NCBI GenBank assembly: GCA_963573385.1 | Contig: CAUYLG010034927.1 | Coordinates: 62,001 to 126,000, forward strand | Direction of reading: 5' to 3' | DNA: 64,000 bases | From: Cacajao melanocephalus | Lineage: Eukaryota > Chordata > Mammalia > Primates > Pitheciidae | In this document: positions 9,430 through 21,310 of the stretch, piece by piece | Layout of the letters: each line of letters begins with the position of its first letter | How positions within the stretch are numbered: position 1 is the first letter of the stretch | Translations under genes and position numbers: made by a program | The notes under the pieces: model-generated | Databases searched by the model: none | Told to the model about the DNA's origin: nothing | The model's input: the letters and a program-made list of their open reading frames with translations, nothing else

Positions 9430-9570
9430 AATTCCTGCTTCCATACCCAATGTACAGACGAGAAGCCGGGTAGAAACTGGGGGCTCACAGAGTCCCCACA
9501 GGAGACCACCTTCTCTTTCCCAGGTCTGTTTCCCCATCTGCCAGGTGAAAAGGTGAACAAGCAAAGTCCT
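9430..9570. repeat. Weak MIR-like traces on both strands
   Basis: 'ccaatgtacagacgagaagc' resembles a reversed MIR core. 'tctgtttccccatctgccag' resembles a forward MIR tail. Both are too diverged for a firm call. Confidence 0.4.
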
Positions 9571-10239
9571 GAGAAGCACAGAGCACTGTGACCTCCCCAG
9601 AGCCCCAGAAGCCTGTGGAGCCCTGGGGAAAACCGAGTCACCTGCCTTCAATTGCACTTTGGCAGTGTCCCAGACCTAAGGCCAGAGCAGGGTGCAAAGG
9701 GTTAATCCCCAGGGCAAGGTGAAGGGAGCCCTGTGTGCTGTGTTCTGACCCTGGTCGCCGCAGCCAGAGCGCTTGGAGGGAAGAGCCCCGTGTTTGTGTT
9801 GGCAGCTGGGCCAGACGGTGGGAGGAACCGGTGCTCAGTGGGGCCTGGAAAAGTCGGCTCATCCTGCAGCGGGGCTGGGCCAGCCTTGCCGGGGTCTCTG
9901 CTCCGTCACCTGCTGCCCCATTACCTAAGCCCCACACAGGATGTGAGCACATGGCCCGGGTGGGCAGCTCAAACAGGATGGCCATTCACACGGTCCCCCT
10001 GGCCCTGCCCCAGCCCCAAGTGGGGTGTGCACCCCGGCCTCCTCTTGCTCGGCCGTTCACCTCCAGGCCTGTCCTCCACGTGGGTGCCAGGCACGGAGGG
10101 AGGACACCTGGGGTGGGAGGGGACAAGATAAACCAAATATGGCTGGGTCCCCCTCCCCCCTCGCTCAGAGCTCATGGGCCAGGAAGAAATGTGCCTCAAC
10201 GGGAGTGTGAGGCACCGGTGATTAAGAAGCAAGGAGGAA
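9571..10239. other. GC-rich unique DNA
   Basis: High G+C with moderate CpG content. A 215-codon frame at 9735-10382 is open because of the GC bias and runs into L2 sequence. It has no recognised domain and is not called as a gene. Confidence 0.4.
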
Positions 10240-10480
10240 CTGGGGCTCTGCGAAGGCTTCTTGGAGAGCACGAGGCCCGAGCCCATTTAGGAGTCTGTCC
10301 AGGAAAAGCCTCCCCAGCTTCAGGGAGGACCACGGAAGGCTGCAGAGCAAACCCAACACTTGAACTGACCCTGGAAGGATAAGGGGCCGTTTGACTCATT
10401 ACACAAATAACGGAGGACTCCGGGTGGAGGGAACCATGTGCGCAAAGCCTTGGGGGTGTGGGGCCTTAGGGGGCTGGCGC
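10240..10480 (-). mobile_element. L2 LINE fragment
   Basis: 'gcgaaggcttcttggagagc', 'acttgaactgaccctggaag', 'ggtggagggaaccatgtgcg' and caaagccttgggg are the reverse complement of L2 (…gcacatgctgttccctctgcc…gctcaaatgtcacctcctcc). Confidence 0.7.
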
Positions 10481-10589
10481 ACACCCGGAGCATCAGATGG
10501 TGCCTCTGATTGGGAGGGGAGGAGCTTGCCTGCAGCGACGGCCACAGCCTCCTCCTCAAGCAAAGCTGTAGGGCAGCCTCAGGCCCAGA

Positions 10590-10720
10590 TCTCCTGGGGG
10601 CAAACCCCTGCTCCGTCCCTTGCCCTCTGTGAGACCTTCGGTGAGGTCTCAGAGTGGCAATTTGTCTTGCCTCAGTGTCTTCATCTGTAAAATGGGTACA
10701 GTCCGTGGGTCACAGACGAG
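10590..10720 (+). mobile_element. MIR
   Basis: 'acccctgctccgtcccttgc', then 'gtcttgcctcagtgtcttca' and tctgtaaaatgggtacagt match MIR. Confidence 0.8.
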
Positions 10721-10829
10721 GGACACTGTGCCTGACTTAGGTAGCCTGCCCGAGTGGGTGTCCTGCCCTCCTTTAGCCCTGGGTCTCCCTCCCGGCCGCA
10801 CCGAGTGGGGGCTAGGAGGCCCAGTTCTA

Positions 10830-10985
10830 GGCCTGCCCCGCTGAGCAGCTCCTCGTGCCTCTCTGGCCCTTGGTTTGCTCATCTCTGAAATGGGCTATTC
10901 CCTACCCCTTATCACGACTGTGCTCAGGATGGTCGCTAGGATGGGAAATCAAAAGGTGCTTTGCCAATAATGGAATTTGTTTTCT
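10830..10985 (+). mobile_element. MIR
   Basis: 'tctctggcccttggtttgct', 'catctctgaaatgggctatt' and 'aaaggtgctttgccaataat' follow the MIR 3' half. Confidence 0.7.
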
Positions 10986-10989
10986 TACT

Positions 10990-11150
10990 GGGTCCCAGAC
11001 TGGGGCTCTGGATTGAGACCAGCCTGGGCTCTGGTCCTCAAGCGAGTCACTTTGCCTCCTTCTGCCTCAGTTTCTGCATCTGTAAAAATCAAGGCCCCAG
11101 CACTGTCTGCCTCACAGTGGGGAGGGTGAAATGAACTGGACAGGAACTAC
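10990..11150 (+). mobile_element. MIR
   Basis: 'gcgagtcactttgcctcctt', ctgcctcagtttctgcatct and gtaaaaatcaaggccccagc: another forward MIR in tandem with the preceding one. Confidence 0.85.
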
Positions 11151-11164
11151 CTCTGGGGCTCCCC

Positions 11165-11285
11165 CAAATGCAGGCTGCCGGACCCCACCTTCAGAAGTAT
11201 CATGCAGAGTTTGCATTACTGACAACTCCTAGGTAACATGAACGCTGCAGGTCCCGGGGCCGAACTTTGAGAACTGCTGTCTACT
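11165..11285 (+). mobile_element. MER5-type hAT fossil fragment
   Basis: 'gcattactgacaactcctag', 'gtaacatgaacgctgcaggt' and 'cgaactttgagaactgctgt' match the end of MER5 (…ctaacaagctcccaggtgatgctgatgc…tttgagaaccactg). Confidence 0.7.
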
Positions 11286-11305
11286 GCACGCAAAAGGCTT
11301 GACGT

Positions 11306-11630
11306 GGCCAGGCACGGCGGCTCATGCCTGTAATCCCAGCACTTAGAAGGCCAAGCAGGAGGGATCATTTGCACCCAGGAGTTTGGGAGAAGCCTCGGCA
11401 ACATAGTGAGATTCTGTATCTACAAAAAAAAATAAAAATAAACAAATTAGCCAGGTGTAGCGGTGTGTGCTTGTAGTCCCAGCTCCTTGGAAGGTTGAGG
11501 CAGGAGGATGGTTTGATCGCCTGAGCCCAGGAGTTCAAGGCTGCAGTTGACTATAATGACCCCACCACTGCCCTCCAGCCCAGGCTACAGAACAAGGCCC
11601 TGTCCCAAAAAAATAATAATAATAAATTAA
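11306..11630 (+). mobile_element. AluJ-like Alu, full length
   Basis: ggccaggcacggcggctcat through both monomers to an A/T-rich tail (aataataataaatta). The wording 'gggagaagcctcggcaacat' and 'gcctgagcccaggagttcaa' fits the oldest, J, group. Confidence 0.95.
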
Positions 11631-11639
11631 AGAACTTTT

Positions 11640-11710
11640 TTAAAGGCTTAATACACCTAGCATACAGTAAGCACTGAAAATTACAGCTCTGGTGACACTA
11701 TTTAAAAATA
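11640..11710 (+). mobile_element. MIR tail fragment
   Basis: 'cctagcatacagtaagcact' corresponds to the MIR end (cctggcacatagtaagcgct). Confidence 0.5.
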
Positions 11711-13209
11711 ATGGCAATCATATTCCTACTTCAGTCAGAACTTCTGGCTGTGCAGCTCCTGAATTATGACCCAGACCCTGTGCCCAGTTTTATGCCCCCC
11801 TCAATCCCCCAGCCAGGTGGTCACAGCCTGGGTCAGCAGCTGCAGCCCCTGAGTTCCTCAAGATTTCCTCCCCCCGACCCCATACTGTGCCCAACCTGAC
11901 CTCTCAGACAGAAGGAGGCCAAACAATTAGCTTCTGGGGAGGTATGAGCCAGCCTCAGGCTCCATTCCCTCCCACCTGCCTCCCTACCCCCAACCTTCCC
12001 CTTCGCCCCCCTGCTCCCCCTACAGCACAAAGACCTCTAAAAGGAAATCTGAGCTGCCCCTTTCTCTCCCTTCCCTTTATCCTGCCCAGGGTGGGACTGT
12101 CATTGGAGCTGTTTCCCCAGGCAAGCCCAGACACCCTTCCCCGGAGCCATCCCTCGGGGTCCCTTCTTTCTCTAGAGAATGTGCAAGCCGGAAAGGAGAT
12201 TCAGACGTTCATACTCCCCTCCAGGGCAAAGCTCAGCTTGCTGGGATGGCAGGAGACATTCTGGGTCGCTGGCGGCAAACTGAGAAGGCTTAGGGCCAGA
12301 CAAGGAAGATAAATATATAAGTGAACAGAGTGCAAGGCAGTAGGGTGTGGTGGGGACTGTGGCAAACGCACAGGCCCTGCCTGCTCTACAGTTTTCACCA
12401 GGCAGGAATGTGGGCCCAGAATGCCCACTTCTTATTTCTTGAAGAGAAACTGCAAATTTCATTGTTAAAAATGTTTAACTAAGAGTTACCGCCTTGGAAA
12501 CTCTACAAGGGCCTAGTGAAAAATATTTGAGGGCTCGATTTGACCTGTGAGACAGTACTTTGTGACCCTATTCTGAGTCAGTGTTTCCTGCAGACCAAGA
12601 ATTCCACGAAATAGTCTCTGATAAAAGCATCCCCTGGTCACTACCGCTGGGCCACTCCGCATTCTTAATCCCCTCTGGGAATCGCAGAGTTCATTAGCAT
12701 ATTAAAGGCTCTGAAAAGATCTGTAAGAAAGAGATCTGATTACCTCTGTGAAGCTCAGAAGGGCATTAGTGCTCCGTAGAACCTGCCTTGTGATAGAGCC
12801 CCTCAGAGAGCTGTGATCTCTTCAGTAGGCTCACCATTTCAAAGGGTCATGGGCCCCTTGGGGCCCACCTAAGCCCTGAGTTAGGAACCTGCGTCTTTCA
12901 TCTGCTGATCCGACAGTAGTTACGGAGCCGGTGTCTAGGCCAGGCATGGTGTGAGCACCAGGGATGATGACCCGACAGGTGTATGTCCCCTGCCCTGCCT
13001 TGCAGAGACCACACCTAATGGCCCCATTTGTCTAGGTTTGCTGTCACCTCCAACTCCAGCCTTCCAATCTCACAGCATTACTGCACACATAAAGGCATTA
13101 CGTCAGCCTGCTTGTCAGCCCAAAGCAGGCACTGGTGCTCCCTCCCAGAAGAGCTGGGTTCTGTCCTGGCTCTGTCCTGAACACACAGTGAGACATCCAG
13201 TTGACAGTT
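11711..13209. other. Mostly unique DNA with possible old transposon traces
   Basis: No gene found. 12360-12600 (ending gacctgtgagacagtacttt) and 12600-12830 have the AT-rich look of eroded hAT elements, but I cannot name them. A small GC palindrome gggcccc-tt-ggggccc sits at 12851-12866. Confidence 0.35.
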
Positions 13210-13394
13210 AGTCATCCTCTATCTACTGGGCACCTACTATGTCCAGGCACTGAGGTCAGTGCTAGGGACAAAGGCCAGAAGGGGAGAGACTCCAAGAGCT
13301 GGCCCTGACCATCGTGGAACCTGCAGCAAAGAAGGAGAGAGAGAGAAGAAACAAAATAAGGAATGGCAAGAAGAGAAACATAAAATAATTAACA
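13210..13394 (-). mobile_element. L2 LINE, segment 1
   Basis: 'gggcacctactatgtccagg' and 'cactgaggtcagtgctaggg' are the reversed L2 3' end. The element continues after the Alu at 13698 and again after the LTR-like insert. Confidence 0.8.
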
Positions 13395-13405
13395 TGTTCT
13401 TGTTT

Positions 13406-13982
<577 letters not shown>

Positions 13983-14345
13983 TATCAGTTAGTTTTTGCT
14001 GCATAACAAACAAACCCAAAACTTGATGATGTGTAAGAGCTATCATCTGTTATTATAGCTCACATTTCTAGGGGTCAGTAGTTGGTTTGGGGAGTATTCT
14101 TCCCTATGTTAGGCTTGGCTGGAGAATTTTAGCTGGAGCAAATTTGCCCCAAGCTGTCTCACCCTCTCTTGGGACTGAAAGCTAGCCTGGGCATGTCCTT
14201 CTCTTAGCGATGGCAGAATCGAAAAGAGTGGAAGCCACAAGGCCACTGGAGGTCTAGACTGGAACTGACACATTGACACTTCTGCTTCAGTCTAGTGACA
14301 AAGTCACATGGCCACCTTCAGGAGCAGGCAATTCCATCCCATCCA
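13983..14345 (-). mobile_element. Ancient LTR-like repeat, inserted in L2
   Basis: It opens atgtatcagttagtttttgc then tgcataacaaacaaaccc, the terminus of a common old LTR-type repeat, and runs to gacaaagtcacatggccacc. The L2 resumes on its far side. Family tentative; related to 2691-3172 and 58970-59775. Confidence 0.6.
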
Positions 14346-14364
14346 CAGTAGGAGAGCACAGCAA

Positions 14365-14530
14365 GACAGAGGGACAGGAGGTGGCTTGGACGAGGACGGT
14401 GATCGTGATAAGGAGAAAAGTCACCTAATTATGGAGCCATTTAGGGGGCAGAAGCAACAGGAATGCTGAGGATGGGTTGGATGAAAGAAGCAGGGAAAAG
14501 GGTACACTCAACCTAGGCTTCTCAATGTCT
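14365..14530 (-). mobile_element. L2 LINE, segment 3
   Basis: 'aggaggtggcttggacgagg', 'tttagggggcagaagcaaca' and gatgggttggatgaaagaag match upstream L2 in reverse, consistent with one element broken twice. Confidence 0.65.
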
Positions 14531-14864
14531 TCCAGAGCCAGGGGTTGGATGGTGAGGGTATTGGAGGCAGGAGAAAACAGGTGTGGGGCTGACCTCAGCC
14601 CACTCTGGCCCCCAGCTTCCTCATCTAAACCATGAGAAAATAGGGAAGCTCCCCCACACCCAGACTAGCCCAGGCCCCTCTTCACCCCCATCCCTACCCA
14701 GAGCCCAAGCTACGTGGCGACTGTGGCCTCCACCGTGTATAGTGAAGACCAGCCAGGCCTGTTGTGATATATGAGCCCCACAGCTCACAGCCAGGCTGCC
14801 GCTGGGATGATGTGTTGGTGCCATCCATCACCAGCCCGACGGGCACCCAGTGCCAGAATTCGGC
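14531..14864. other. Unique DNA
   Basis: No repeat or gene recognised. Frames of 63 and 67 codons on opposite strands carry no known motif. Confidence 0.4.
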
Positions 14865-15010
14865 AGCTGCCCTTCACCGGGACACTTAATTATAAAGGCC
14901 TGAAAATTTTCCCCACCGGCCTCGGAAATAAAGGCTTTGTTTACCAACGACAAGTTGGGAAGCTCCCAGGAGAGAGCTGATATATCAGAGCAGCCTGGCA
15001 GACGAAGTGC
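14865..15010. promoter_or_regulatory. Candidate conserved noncoding block C
   Basis: Repeat-free, with ttaattataaa, a ctttgtttac SOX/forkhead-like word (TGTTTAC at 14938-14944) and a perfect 12-bp palindrome ctgatatatcag at 14977-14988 holding two GATA cores. Composition-based inference. Confidence 0.35.
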
Positions 15011-15370
15011 AAATCCTGATGGGTGGTGGAGGGGTGGGGGCTTCCGGAGGCTGTCACCTCGACCCCCCTGGCCACCCCCCAGCCCTGTTCTCCAATGCTG
15101 CACAAGAATATTGATTCCTGAAACTCTATGTCATCGACTCACCTGTGCTGTTTCGGAGTTTGCTGAAAGCCAACTCCATTGCTGCAGAGCTCTCGGTTCC
15201 ACTCTCTGGACCTCTTCTCTGAGTTTGCCAGAAAATTCGCAGGACATCCTCTCTGGTGGGACCCATGTGAGCAGAGCCATTGGGGGAGTGAGTCATTGAT
15301 CACAGGGGAAGCCAGCAGACTCAGCAGTCCTTGGAAGAAACCGTTCAATGTCAGTACTCAAAAGAATCTG
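15011..15370. other. Unique DNA
   Basis: Nothing recognised. The frame at 14937-15299 (120 codons) has no homologue I know. Confidence 0.4.
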
Positions 15371-15902
<532 letters not shown>

Positions 15903-15939
15903 CCAGTTCACTGCCAGCCTCCTTTTGTGCATCGGGGTT

Positions 15940-16022
15940 ACCCAGGCTCCAGAGAAGGGGGCGTGGCTTGCCCAAGTGACTCAGAAAGCAGAAACAGCCA
16001 TGACATTGGACCCAGGTGTTAT
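15940..16022 (-). mobile_element. MIR fragment
   Basis: 'ggcttgcccaagtgactcag' and 'gacattggacccaggtg' are the reversed MIR core. Confidence 0.65.
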
Positions 16023-16024
16023 AT

Positions 16025-16510
16025 GTAAATTTTCCGTGCTGCAAAAGAAGGGGCACTCAAATATAAATCTGCTCAGCAAGGCAATGTACTTCTACAGAAG
16101 TGCGCGGCTCACAGATGGAGCAATGGTGAGTGCACACCTGGACAAGGGAGGGGAAGGGGCACTCATTCCTGACGGAGGCTGCCCCTACTGCTGTGTTGTT
16201 CCCCCATTGGCTAGGGTTAGACCACACAGTCTAGACTAATTCTGATTGGTTAAAGAGGGTAGGAATATGAGCCAGAGTGGCAGGACGGGTGGTTTGGCGG
16301 GAAGAACAGTTAAGGGCAGATTACAGCAGGTAGCCAGGGGTAACCAAGGTCAAAGCAGGTGACCAGACCAGGTGACCCAGGCAGATGACTGGAGCAGGTG
16401 CCCAGGATGCATCAGGATGGGGCAGGGGACGGGGGGAACAGACATGAACTACGATTAGAACTGGTGGAGAAGCTTGTTTACTGAAACTACAAGGAAGTTA
16501 AATTTTAAAA
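16025..16510 (-). mobile_element. Probable endogenous-retrovirus LTR, unassigned
   Basis: 'cacagatggagcaatggtga', 'cccccattggctagggttag', ctgattggttaaagagggta, 'gtggtttggcgggaagaaca' and a degenerate caggtgacc-type repeat are LTR-like. On the minus strand the attgg words become two CCAAT boxes upstream of the unit. No internal retroviral gene adjoins, so it would be a solo or fragmentary LTR. Confidence 0.5.
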
Positions 16511-16589
16511 CAGAGGAGAAAGAACTGAACATACTGACATCCTGATTCTTTGAAGAGAAATTTGGAACTCATTGTATCCAGCACAGGTA

Positions 16590-16740
16590 CCAACACTCCC
16601 TAGGTTTCTGTGTGCAATCCTGGGATGTGGTAGAGTCTCTCCCTGCCTCTGTAAAATGGGGTCAAGAGTGTTAACCATGTAACTTGGGATCAGGGTTGAG
16701 TGAAGAAAGCCCTGGTGCCTAGAAGATGCTGGACACAGAT
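16590..16740 (+). mobile_element. MIR
   Basis: 'tctctccctgcctctgtaaa', atggggtcaagagtgttaac and 'ccctggtgcctagaagatgc' follow the MIR 3' half. Confidence 0.7.
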
Positions 16741-17139
16741 GGGCCTTCACCGGGTCTTCCTGCAGGGGGACGTGGCCATTCCTTCCCATCTACACAGAGG
16801 GGCCTCCCTCCATTCCCAGGACGTACCTGCTGCAGGCAGGGGATCAGTCCTTACTGATGCTCAGCTCCAAACCAGGGCAAAAACCCATGCCAGCTAGCAT
16901 CCGAAGGATCCCAAGCAAAGGTGTCTTCTTTCCACGGATTCTCCAGCCTTACTCCTGGGATACAGGAATTGGAAGGGTGAAGGAAGGGCAGGGGCAGGAA
17001 GGGGACTTCCATGGAGAGAAGAGACCTCTCAGAAGCACAGAGGCCAGAAATGAGAAGGCAGCCCAGGCACATCTCAGCGACGTCCAGAGATGGTATCCGG
17101 AGCCCTCATATTTGTGGCTTAAGGCAAGGCAGGGCTGTT
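16741..17139. other. Unique DNA
   Basis: No recognised repeat. Frames of 65 to 110 codons on both strands overlap and look random. Confidence 0.4.
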
Positions 17140-17265
17140 GTAGGTTTATCCTCACATCCACCATCTCCGATTCCTCACTGAGATCTTAAGATAAAGGGCA
17201 GAGTCCCACAGTCCATCCGTGCCAGAGTCAAGACTCAAACCCAGGTCTGTCTGGCTTCTCCACCG
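17140..17265 (-). mobile_element. MIR fragment
   Basis: 'actcaaacccaggtctgtct' preceded by a degraded core is reversed MIR. Confidence 0.65.
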
Positions 17266-17514
17266 TCAAGGTTCTAACAAAGTGTTGGAATTAGAGAAGG
17301 GCAGATCTCCTCCCGGGAGAAGGAAAGTGGTCCCGGTGCGGGCAGACGCCGGAACAGGCGCTTCAGCGGGAGGGAGGCAGGTGAAGCACAGGCAGCCTCT
17401 CATTAGAGTTCGATCTCTGCCGGGTGACCAGATCCAAGAAATATCCACTTCCAGATCTAGTCTCCTCGGAATGTGGGGAGACTGTGGCCAGAGTGGGTCA
17501 GAGCGGGCTTCGAC
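17266..17514. other. Unique DNA
   Basis: GC-rich with several CpGs around 17330-17370. Nothing recognised. Confidence 0.35.
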
Positions 17515-17770
17515 AAGCATTGAGTGTGGACAGCCTTCAGGGTGTAAGTCTTCCTCTGAGACTTGGTTTCTCCACTTGTACAACCAGAGGACTGGACAAA
17601 GTGATCCTGCAGTCTCCTCCTCTGCATCCCTGGGTCCTTTTGTAGGATGACAACAAATGACATTCGTCTACAGGGTCCAGGCACACAGCAGGTGCCTACT
17701 AAGTGCAGAAGTGACTGCCCCAAACCACATAGTGGCGCAGGATCAAAACTCAGGCCTCCCAAGCCCCCAA
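17515..17770. repeat. Two MIR fragments in opposite orientations
   Basis: 17515-17620 reads forward (cctctgagacttggtttctc, cacttgtacaaccagaggac). 17690-17770 reads in reverse (tgccccaaaccacatagtgg, aaaactcaggcctccc). Confidence 0.6.
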
Positions 17771-18239
17771 CATCTCCCTTCTCCTTCCGCCTGCCACCAC
17801 CCACCCAAAATGACATCTGCAACTTGGCTTTTGGTCCCTTGCCACCAGGGAACCTACTTTCTAGTGGAGATTGGTTTATTGAACACAGAAAGGTCAAGTT
17901 CCTCATTGTCCAGCTAAGGAACTGGCTGCAGAACACCAGCCTTTCATCGACTGCAGCATCTTAGTAATCTGCACTATTAATGTGCCCCGGCTTCTGCTTC
18001 CCAGGCTGGGGAAAGACCCAGCCAACTCTCCCAGAAGCTCTTCAGAGTGGGGCTGAGAGGGACAGCATTTTGGCCAGCAGCACCACTCCAGCAAACCGGA
18101 TTATTCTCTTGGCGACCATTTCCTCCAAATCTAAATGGGGATACCCAATCTGATTACTGGAGAGAGGAGTGGAACTGAGGGCTGGGGCTAGCACAGTGTC
18201 TGGTAAACATTTAACAAATCTTTTCCAAAAGGGGCTGAG
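17771..18239. other. Unique DNA with a short MIR/L2 tail
   Basis: Only 18185-18220 (gctagcacagtgtctggtaa, acatttaac) resembles the shared MIR/L2 tail. The rest is anonymous. Confidence 0.4.
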
Positions 18240-19010
18240 AAGAAAAGGAGGAAGGAGGTGATCTTGGGGACTTTTATTAGTCAGACACTCGGTATGCACC
18301 TCACAGAAAACCCAACTCAAATTGGACTAAGCCAAAATTGTTTTTTTTAAAAAAATAGGACAGGGAGGGGATACAGGAAAATTTGGTGGGGTGGGAGTGG
18401 TTGATGGAATTGTCTGATATTCCAATTTGTAGTAGTGGTTATATGACTATATGTGTTTGTCAAAATACATCAAACTATACACTGAAGAATGTGGATTTTA
18501 CCACGAGCAGATTCTACCTCAATAAACCTAACCTTCATCCAATAAAAAGGAAAAATATATTAACTTATGTGTTGAAGTCTTGGTATGCTGCTTTCAGGTA
18601 AGGCTTGATCCAGCAGCTCAAATAATGTCTCCAAGGTCCCCGTTTCTCTGCTTTTCCACTCTTCTGTGGTGCTTGTTTCTCTCTCACTTCCCTCTGAGGC
18701 ATCAAGCAAGCTTCTGGTGCCTCCTATAAGGTACCCAGAAGCTCCAGTGTCTCTCGACCCTATAGCAGTTTGACCATATCTATCTCAGAGATTATATCTT
18801 TACTTCTCACTGTTAAATAGAAGTCTTGTCTCTTTTCTAGAAATCTCAGCAGATGGCCTTCTTGCATCTCCTTGGCTTCTGATGGGCTCTGGTGGTGACT
18901 TGACAGTGGAAAATGATGATTGGTATAAGCCAATCAGGGTACTCCCTGCAGTGGAGAGTGAGTTCCAGACCACCCCAACCCCAGGACTAAAAATAAGAGA
19001 GGGGTGATGC
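18240..19010. mobile_element. Unassigned ancient repeat, split by an L1M tail
   Basis: The left part (cttttattagtcagacactc, 'aaaacccaactcaaattgga') and the right part (ggcttgatccagcagctcaa, 'aatgtctccaaggtcccc', 'tctcagcagatggcc', 'agccaatcaggg') follow one common old repeat whose name I cannot recall. The L1M segment at 18345-18555 interrupts it. Confidence 0.45.
18345..18555 (+). mobile_element. L1M 3' end
   Basis: 'agtagtggttatatgactat', 'gtgtttgtcaaaatacatca', 'aactatacactgaagaatgt' and 'tctacctcaataaacc' are the classic L1M 3' terminus, ending in an A-rich tail. Confidence 0.85.
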
Positions 19011-19475
19011 ACCCCAAAGCAACAAATTGGTCGGAGAGGAGGGGGAAAAAGACAAATGCCCATTACAGCCTCCCTTGGAAATTTCCCAACCTGTTACCCA
19101 CGGAAGTTCCTACTCTTCTTTTTGGCTGCTTGAAGTACTGTCATGTTATAGATACCCTTCCCAGCCCCACTTTTTCTAAGCATCTTGTGTTCATTCAACC
19201 AGACTTCATCAACTGATGGCTAACTCCTCAGAGAAGCCAGCATCCAGACCCCATCCAGCACGGCTGGAGCTCTTTGCACAGCAGCACCTGCTGCTGGCAC
19301 AAAACTAACCCCCTCCCAACATACAAACCCTCCTGGCTGCCCCCACCTTGTTCCAGGGGTCTGTGAGATGTGTCAGCTGCCCCAAGGGAAGAAGGTAGCT
19401 TGTGGCTGAGGGACAGGGGAGGCACACAACAGAAACATACCTTGCACCCTACGTCAGAGAATCATATACAGTAAC
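19011..19475. other. Unique DNA
   Basis: No gene or clear repeat recognised. Short frames only. Confidence 0.4.
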
Positions 19476-19479
19476 CCAC

Positions 19480-19670
19480 AGAGAAACTGAGTCACAGAGC
19501 CCTGAAAGATGTACAGCAAGACATGGCGGTGTTCCAGACCTCGAATCACAGGCTCCTGGCTTCTAGCGCGCACCACACGACCACTGGCTCTGTGCTCCTG
19601 AGCTAGTCACTTTACTCCTCTGAGCATTGGAGTCTTTACCTGCAAAATGAGAATTGATGATGTTCCCCAA
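19480..19670. repeat. Abutting MIR fragments, reverse then forward
   Basis: 19480-19560 is reversed MIR (cagagaaactgagtcacaga). 19575-19670 is forward MIR (gagctagtcactttactcct, ctgagcattggagtctttac). They are head to head with about 15 bp between them. Confidence 0.65.
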
Positions 19671-20249
19671 TGGGCTGGTCCAAGCCAGATCAGAATGCGA
19701 ATGGCCAATGATGACAGATATCTAGCCTAATCATTGATAATAGATCAATGATCACATTTCAGGAATGTGTCATGTTGGTGATCCATGCTTCTTTCACTCT
19801 CTTGGTTTGGATTTTCCCAAAAGCTAGCCTCCAGGTGAATAGCAGTTTTACACAGAATGTGAAGAAAGCTTTTGCTGGAGGGTGGGAAAAGGAGATAAGG
19901 AAGAAGCCAGTCATAGAAGATGCATTATCAATGGCAGTTATCACCATGGGAAACAACGGGAGATTCTGCAGAATACCCACCTCGATGTTATTGCACCTGA
20001 GTGGGAGGGAGGTGGGGTATTGATACACCAACTCCCATCTGTTAGCAGTTGAGGGCTTCCAGGGAGTGTTCATTCCTAGCGTCTCTCTGCCTGCCACACA
20101 CAAGGACAAAGCAAACTTCAGTGACCAGAAAGACCCTCAGACAAAGAGCATTTGGTGTTGGCCATTAGAATGGGCCAGGTGCACGTAGAAATGTTTTGTG
20201 CTAAGAACACTGTGGGTGGAGCACTAAAATACGTGCTGCATCCTCCTTT
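19671..20249. other. Unique DNA with a small hairpin
   Basis: atcattgat (19730-19738) and atcaatgat (19744-19752) form a perfect 9-bp-arm inverted repeat. The opposed frames at 19748-20109 have no recognised homologue. Confidence 0.4.
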
Positions 20250-20605
20250 CTTCTCCACCTGGAGAAACACTTTATCTTCTTCAAGACTCAACTCACAGTA
20301 TAATTTCCTCTGTGAAACCTTCTGCTAATCTCCCAAGGAGAATGAGAATTTGCTTTCTTGCAGCAACTTTATCTTGTCTCTCTCACAACTGTTGCTTCCA
20401 TTCATTTTCTGGACATTCCCTCAAAGGCGGCCAGGTGCCAGGTACTGGGCAGATCTCTGGTCACATTGCACTGTAACTGTTTTTGACTTGCCTGTGAGCA
20501 CTAGCCCATGAGTTCTCTGCAGGTGGGACTGTGTAAGATTCATTTTTGAGTCTCTAGCTCCTAGCACAAAGAAAGCACTCCGTATTGGCTGATTTACACT
20601 CCAAA
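20250..20605 (+). mobile_element. L2 LINE 3' end
   Basis: 'cttcaagactcaactcacag', 'ttcctctgtgaaaccttctg', 'acattgcactgtaactgttt', ggtgggactgtgtaagattc and 'agcacaaagaaagcactc' follow the L2 3' end in order. Confidence 0.88.
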
Positions 20606-21084
20606 GTAAAAGTAATCCAATAATACATGAAAAACACTTGACTTGGAACAAGACCTGCCACAATCAAAGTCCTCAAAAAAAAAATGGTAGTTAATGTTGT
20701 GTGGATACAAACTGTGTGGGTCCCTCTTGAACATATCACAACCCTAATATGTTCTGGAAGGTACCCCCTTCACCCCAGGTGCTCCAAACGACAGAGCTTG
20801 AATTCCCCTGGGAGCCCCCAGCACAAGAGCCACCCAAAATTAGACCTGCCCCTGCTGCTGCTTAAAATTAGAAGGAGTTTGCATTCCAAGATGCCAACAG
20901 GTGCGAGCCATAGTTCATGGACCAAAATAAATCAGTGACACACTACGGATTAAAATTAGATGAACTCTCTCGGTTCAAACCGTTGTCCATGTTGGGTGGT
21001 TCTCTTGGGTAAAGGACGGAGAGGAGGTTGCTCAAACTGCTCAAAGCCTGAACTCAGGAGATGAAGGGAATCCACGTGGACTGA
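20606..21084. other. Unique DNA
   Basis: 20850-20980 repeats the word 'aaaattaga' three times and is AT-richer. No repeat family or gene recognised. Confidence 0.35.
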
Positions 21085-21310
21085 AAATTTATCTGGTGCC
21101 CGGCCCTGTGCCAGCAGTCTCGACTGAATGATGCAGCTGGATGTGCACAGTGGTGCTGGAAAACAGTGCTGTCCCTATTATCCCCCTACCTTGCCCATGA
21201 CAGAACAGCTTTGTGCCAGGGACTTGTCCAGAGGCACCCAGCTAGCAGGAGGCAGAGCAGGGTTTGAAACTCCGCCTCTCACTGGCTGCTCCAGGCTTGT
21301 TTCAGGGACC
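21085..21310 (-). mobile_element. MIR, near full length
   Basis: 'ctggtgcccggccctgtgcc', then 'tgtccctattatccccctac', 'gcacccagctagcaggaggc' and 'agcagggtttgaaactccgc' are reversed MIR. Confidence 0.8.

Noticed and set aside
9735..10382. 215-codon frame
   Set aside because: GC-biased DNA keeps frames open. It overlaps other open frames on both strands and runs into a reversed L2. No domain recognised.
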